From the NCBI GenBank assembly GCA_965208815.1, contig OZ242357.1, forward strand, positions 1,798,001-1,862,000: a stretch of DNA of 64,000 nucleotides, written 5' to 3'. The first letter of the stretch is position 1. Every line of letters starts with the position of its first letter. Below are positions 61,262-64,000 of this stretch, piece after piece. Source of the stretch: Bin55 sp009840545. GTDB lineage: Bacteria; Pseudomonadota; Gammaproteobacteria; Pseudomonadales; Azotimanducaceae. The translations under genes were made by a program, and so were the position numbers. The notes beneath the pieces were generated by a model. It searched no databases and had not been told where the DNA came from. It saw only the letters and a program-made list of their open reading frames with translations.

Positions 61262-63362
61262 CTTAATAGCCGACCGCAAATTTCTTGCCACCTTCTACAC
61301 CCTCCCGAGCTCAGCAGCTTTGATCTCTGAGTTGGCACTATCTCTAATTAAAGTAGATTGGTCCAATTCGCAAGAAATCTTGAACCTGAGGATCTCAGAC
61401 TTTGCCTGTGGAACCGGTGCATTGCTCAGTGCAGTCCAACATGGAATCAGTCGTCGATATCGTCGCACCGGTCGTGACGATTCTGAGCTTCATCAGGGTC
61501 TAATGGAGCGCGTTCTCACTGGTACCGACATCATGCCTTCCGCGGCGCATCTAACAGCATCTGTTTTGTCCAGTGCCCATCCCGGCGTTCCGTACGGTAC
61601 CTCTCTCATTCATGCTTTGCGTTACGGTCAATTCTCGCCGAGCCACACCGAAAACATAAGCCTGGGTGCTCTTGACTTTCTAACAGACGAGTTTGGGCAA
61701 AGCATCTACTTCATGTCCGATTCGATGCAAGTTAGTTTTGGTGGCAAACGAATGCAAGGTCGAGCAGACTCATCGGTTGAAGTGCGGCAGAGGCGTTTCG
61801 ATATTCATATCGAGCATTCGACATGCGATCTTGTGATTATGAATCCACCTTTCACACGACCAACTAATCATGAAGCCCAACATGCATCCATTCCAATTCC
61901 ATCGTTTGCAGGATTCGCAACGTCTGCCCAGGAACAACGTGACATGTCGAACAAGCTGCAACGTGTTCGACGGGGGATCGGGCATGGAAACGCTGGAATC
62001 GCATCGTACTTCCTTGAATTGGCACACAAGAAACTGAAGGTAGGAGGAGTGCTGGCACTGATACTACCGTTCTCTTTTTTGCGTGGAAGTGCGTGGAGAC
62101 GTGCCAGGAGCGTTATCTCTCGCGGATATGAGAATATTCACATACTGTCGATCACCTCGAGTAGTGGACACGGACGTTCTTTTTCGGCAGACACCGGAAT
62201 GGCAGAATGCCTCTTGGTCGCTCGCAGGAAAGGCAGACCAAGCAGTTACGACGAAACCGTTCGCTATGCGAATCTCGAGTCAAAGCCCATGTCCCTCTTT
62301 GAATCAGCAGTACTGTCTCAGGCAATTGAGGTCGGAAATAACACGTTTGACGGTACATTACAAGATACTGGACCAGCTGGCGTTCGGAATGCGGACATAT
62401 CTCGGTTCATTTCGCGACTTCGTGAAGGAGTTATCGGGTTTGCCCGGGATCCGCGCGAATTTCCCGTTTGCATGACGAAACTTGGCGAACTGGTCAGATT
62501 GGGTGCCTTACACAGGGACATTAATGGGGCAGATCGAGGGGCATTTGATATTGTTCGAAAAGTGGACATGACTGCAACTTTCCCAGCTCTTTGGAGCCAC
62601 CATGCTGGCAAAAACGATGGAGATCGGGAAAGATTTTTGGTCGTGACTCCCGATGCGCATGGACGTGTTCGAGAACGCCAAGATGAAAAAGCCAGAACGA
62701 CATGGCTGAACTCATCGTCTTGCCTGCACCACAACCTGGATTTTCAACTTAATTCACAGAGCTTGAGTGCTTGCATGACGCCGGAGAGGTGTCTGGGTGG
62801 CCGGGCGTGGCCATCGCTACTCGGGTTAACTTCTGAAACACAACGCATGCTAGTTCTTTGGGAGAACTCCACATTTGGGCTGTTTTTGTTTTGGTGGTTT
62901 GGGAATCGAACTCAACTCGGTCGAGCGACGCTAGTGCGTACAGCATTGTTGGGATTAGCAACTCTTGACGTAACTTCACTTAGTGACGAACAGTTACAAG
63001 CTGGTTGTGGAGCGTTCGAAGAATTAAGGGAACGCTCGCTTCTACCTGCAAACGAAGCTTACAGAGACGTAACTCGAAGGGAAATCGATGCAAAGATACT
63101 TGAGATTCTTGGAATCCCACAAGACATTCTCCCCGAACTAGATCTCCTGAGACTTCAATGGTGTAGTGAGCCATCCGTTCATGGTGGGAAGACTACTAGA
63201 CCTGACCGCTAGAGCTCTGGGTTTACAACTTGGATTCGTTGCTGGAAGAATCTTTGTGAGTCGACTCTCACTACCATTCAATAGTTCACTTCTGCTTTAC
63301 AACCCCTCCAGTGTTCGTAGGGATTGTGAATTACAGCATCCGCACTAGATACGCAACGAACA

Positions 63363-63449
63363 TGGTGCCTGAGGAGAGACTCGAACTCTCACGGTGTTGC
63401 CACCACCAGATTTTGAGTCTGGCGCGTATACCAATTTCGCCACTCAGGC
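63363..63449 (-). tRNA. tRNA-Leu (anticodon CAA)
   Basis: The minus strand folds as a class II tRNA of 87 nt including an encoded CCA. The acceptor stem pairs GCCTGAG with CTCAGGC, the anticodon stem pairs CCAGA with TCTGG around the loop CTCAAAA (anticodon CAA). A long variable arm GGTGGCAACACC and a T arm GAGAG/CTCTC with TTCGAGT are present. It decodes UUG. Its neighbours are the broken nuclease-methyltransferase gene and the decayed ATPase, a setting common for integration sites. Confidence 0.97.
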
Positions 63450-63458
63450 CGAAGAGAA

Positions 63459-63464
63459 ATTATA
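63459..63464 (-). promoter_or_regulatory. -10 element of the tRNA-Leu promoter
   Basis: A perfect TATAAT lies on the minus strand ten bases before the mature tRNA 5' end. No strong -35 was found at 16-18 nt. The position fits a short leader before the tRNA. Confidence 0.5.
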
Positions 63465-63592
63465 TTGTGAGCATGGACTACTCGGCTCCCGATTGCAACG
63501 AGTCACTAGGTGCGGGAAAAGTAAACGAACGTAAAGCGACAGGAAAATCAAAACTTGGTCTGTGATCTCTCGAGGCTAACTTGACGGTGTAG

Positions 63593-64000
63593 TCAGTCCC
63601 ACAAAGTGCCGTTTGCCACGTTTTCAAGAAATTCCCCAATAGCCCAAACATGGATTCCGTCTTCAGTCCGAAAGCTCAGCTCTCCAGCGTAGACCAGTAT
63701 TCTCTTGTGCAACGCTGGCAAAGTTCCTAGAGCCCGCAAACCTTTGAGCATCTTGGTGTTGGGACGTTTCGTCGATTTTGCTTCTATGGCCAAAATCCTG
63801 GATTCGCGTCGAAGTACAAAGTCAACTTCGACTTGTGAGTTAGCCGGTGACCAGTAAGCGATGTCGTCGATTTACACTGTTCCAAACTACCGGAATGGAA
63901 CCGAACTGCAAAACGGTTTCCAAATTTAAGTCCTCTCCGAGTTCATCGGGCACAAAAGGAAACATGGAAACAACGGAGGCTCTCCCAACCAAAGGGTTGG
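63593..64000 (-). pseudogene. DUF4143-type AAA ATPase gene, internally deleted
   Basis: The C-terminal part shows V-E-V-D-F-V-L-R-R-E-S and A-I-E-A-K-S-T-K-R, the PD-(D/E)xK-like DUF4143 end of ATPases such as those linked to small mobile islands. Upstream, the sequence G-R-A-S-V-V-S-M-F-P-F and L-Q-F-G-S-I-P-V-V-W matches the region before it, but the middle of the protein is missing. The two pieces join out of frame near 63870 after N-S-V-N. Hence it is a pseudogene, cut by the window end. The N-terminal AAA part lies beyond the window. Confidence 0.72.

Larger units (their letters stand above)
58640..63212 (+). pseudogene. Fused nuclease-N6 DNA methyltransferase gene split by an IS
   Basis: Removing the IS and one 8-bp target copy joins F-Q-S-L-I-A to D-R-K-F-L-A-T-F in frame and restores 954 codons. 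The N-terminal part has a PD-(D/E)xK nuclease pattern, D45 in Q-V-D-I-L-L-E and E59-A-K61. The C-terminal part is an N6-adenine methyltransferase with motif I D-F-A-C-G-T-G-A-L at 61398 and motif IV N-P-P-F at 61842. The architecture resembles single-chain type IIG enzymes. As it stands, the nuclease fragment of about 307 residues runs into a stop five codons into the IS. The methyltransferase part stays open to an ATG inside the IS end (61212). It sits next to a tRNA gene and a decayed ATPase. Confidence 0.88.

Noticed and set aside
61212..63212. Reading the methyltransferase half as a complete natural gene starting in the IS
   Set aside because: The frame continues perfectly from the nuclease half after IS removal, so the start inside the IS is secondary; reported as a finding, not as the original gene.
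1..64000. CRISPR arrays or multi-gene anti-phage loci
   Set aside because: No regularly spaced repeats and no cas or recognised multi-gene defence set were seen; the only defence-like gene is the disrupted nuclease-methyltransferase.

Overview
The window looks like the chromosome of an uncultivated gammaproteobacterium. It has moderate base composition, and many genes start with GTG or TTG. The evidence is conserved gammaproteobacterial gene neighbourhoods: rlmN-rodZ-hisS-yfgM-bamB-der, guaB-guaA next to xseA and tadA, trmJ facing suhB next to iscS, yajC-secD-secF downstream of queA-tgt, a single-chain PurL, and PurT. I cannot name the genus from sequence alone. The neighbourhoods are eroded compared with E. 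coli: no pilF or ispG around rodZ, no iscR or iscU around iscS, no xseB at xseA.

Layout. 0-5.6 kb: a secreted thioredoxin-fold protein, remnants of two transposon families (IS1595-like and IS21/IstB), a short-chain dehydrogenase, an ICE-type ParB-like protein with a palindrome over its promoter, and a beta-hydroxyacid dehydrogenase. 5.8-10.3 kb: selA-selB and purT. 10.5-12.9 kb: an RDD membrane-protein gene split by a 1,700-bp GC-rich insertion sequence (IS). 13-19.9 kb: purL and an exported molybdenum hydroxylase with its 2Fe-2S subunit. 20.2-26.1 kb: a decayed stretch with two broken ADP-ribosylglycohydrolase genes and a worn fragment of the same IS; between them sit two intact tandem paralogues of an unrecognised helical-repeat envelope protein. 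26.3-37.9 kb: DNA repair, a membrane methyltransferase, a sulfatase-fold hydrolase with threonine at the nucleophile position, tadA, an EF-G-like GTPase, guaA/guaB, xseA, an M23 peptidase and a STAS protein. 38.3-40.2 kb: the third helical-repeat paralogue. 40.5-58.6 kb: the dense housekeeping block (der to queA), then an SGNH hydrolase, a DDN-like protein and a YgjP-like metallopeptidase. 58.6-64 kb: a fused nuclease-methyltransferase gene split by the second IS copy, tRNA-Leu(CAA), and a broken DUF4143-type ATPase gene.

How it fits together. The housekeeping genes cover translation (HisS, TadA, TrmJ, RlmN, Tgt, QueA, SelA/SelB), purine synthesis (PurL, PurT, GuaA, GuaB), outer-membrane and secretion work (BamB, YfgM, SecDF, YajC, RodZ) and ribosome assembly (Der). 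The accessory parts are mostly in decay. The two IS copies have each disrupted a gene, and removing the IS plus one target duplication restores the reading frame in both cases. The most interesting unexplained items are the three-member helical-repeat family, the SuhB homologue lacking metal-binding residues, the Thr-type sulfatase-fold enzyme, and a methyltransferase fragment that could be re-expressed from a start codon inside the IS. I did not find a clear multi-gene novel defence or mobile system.
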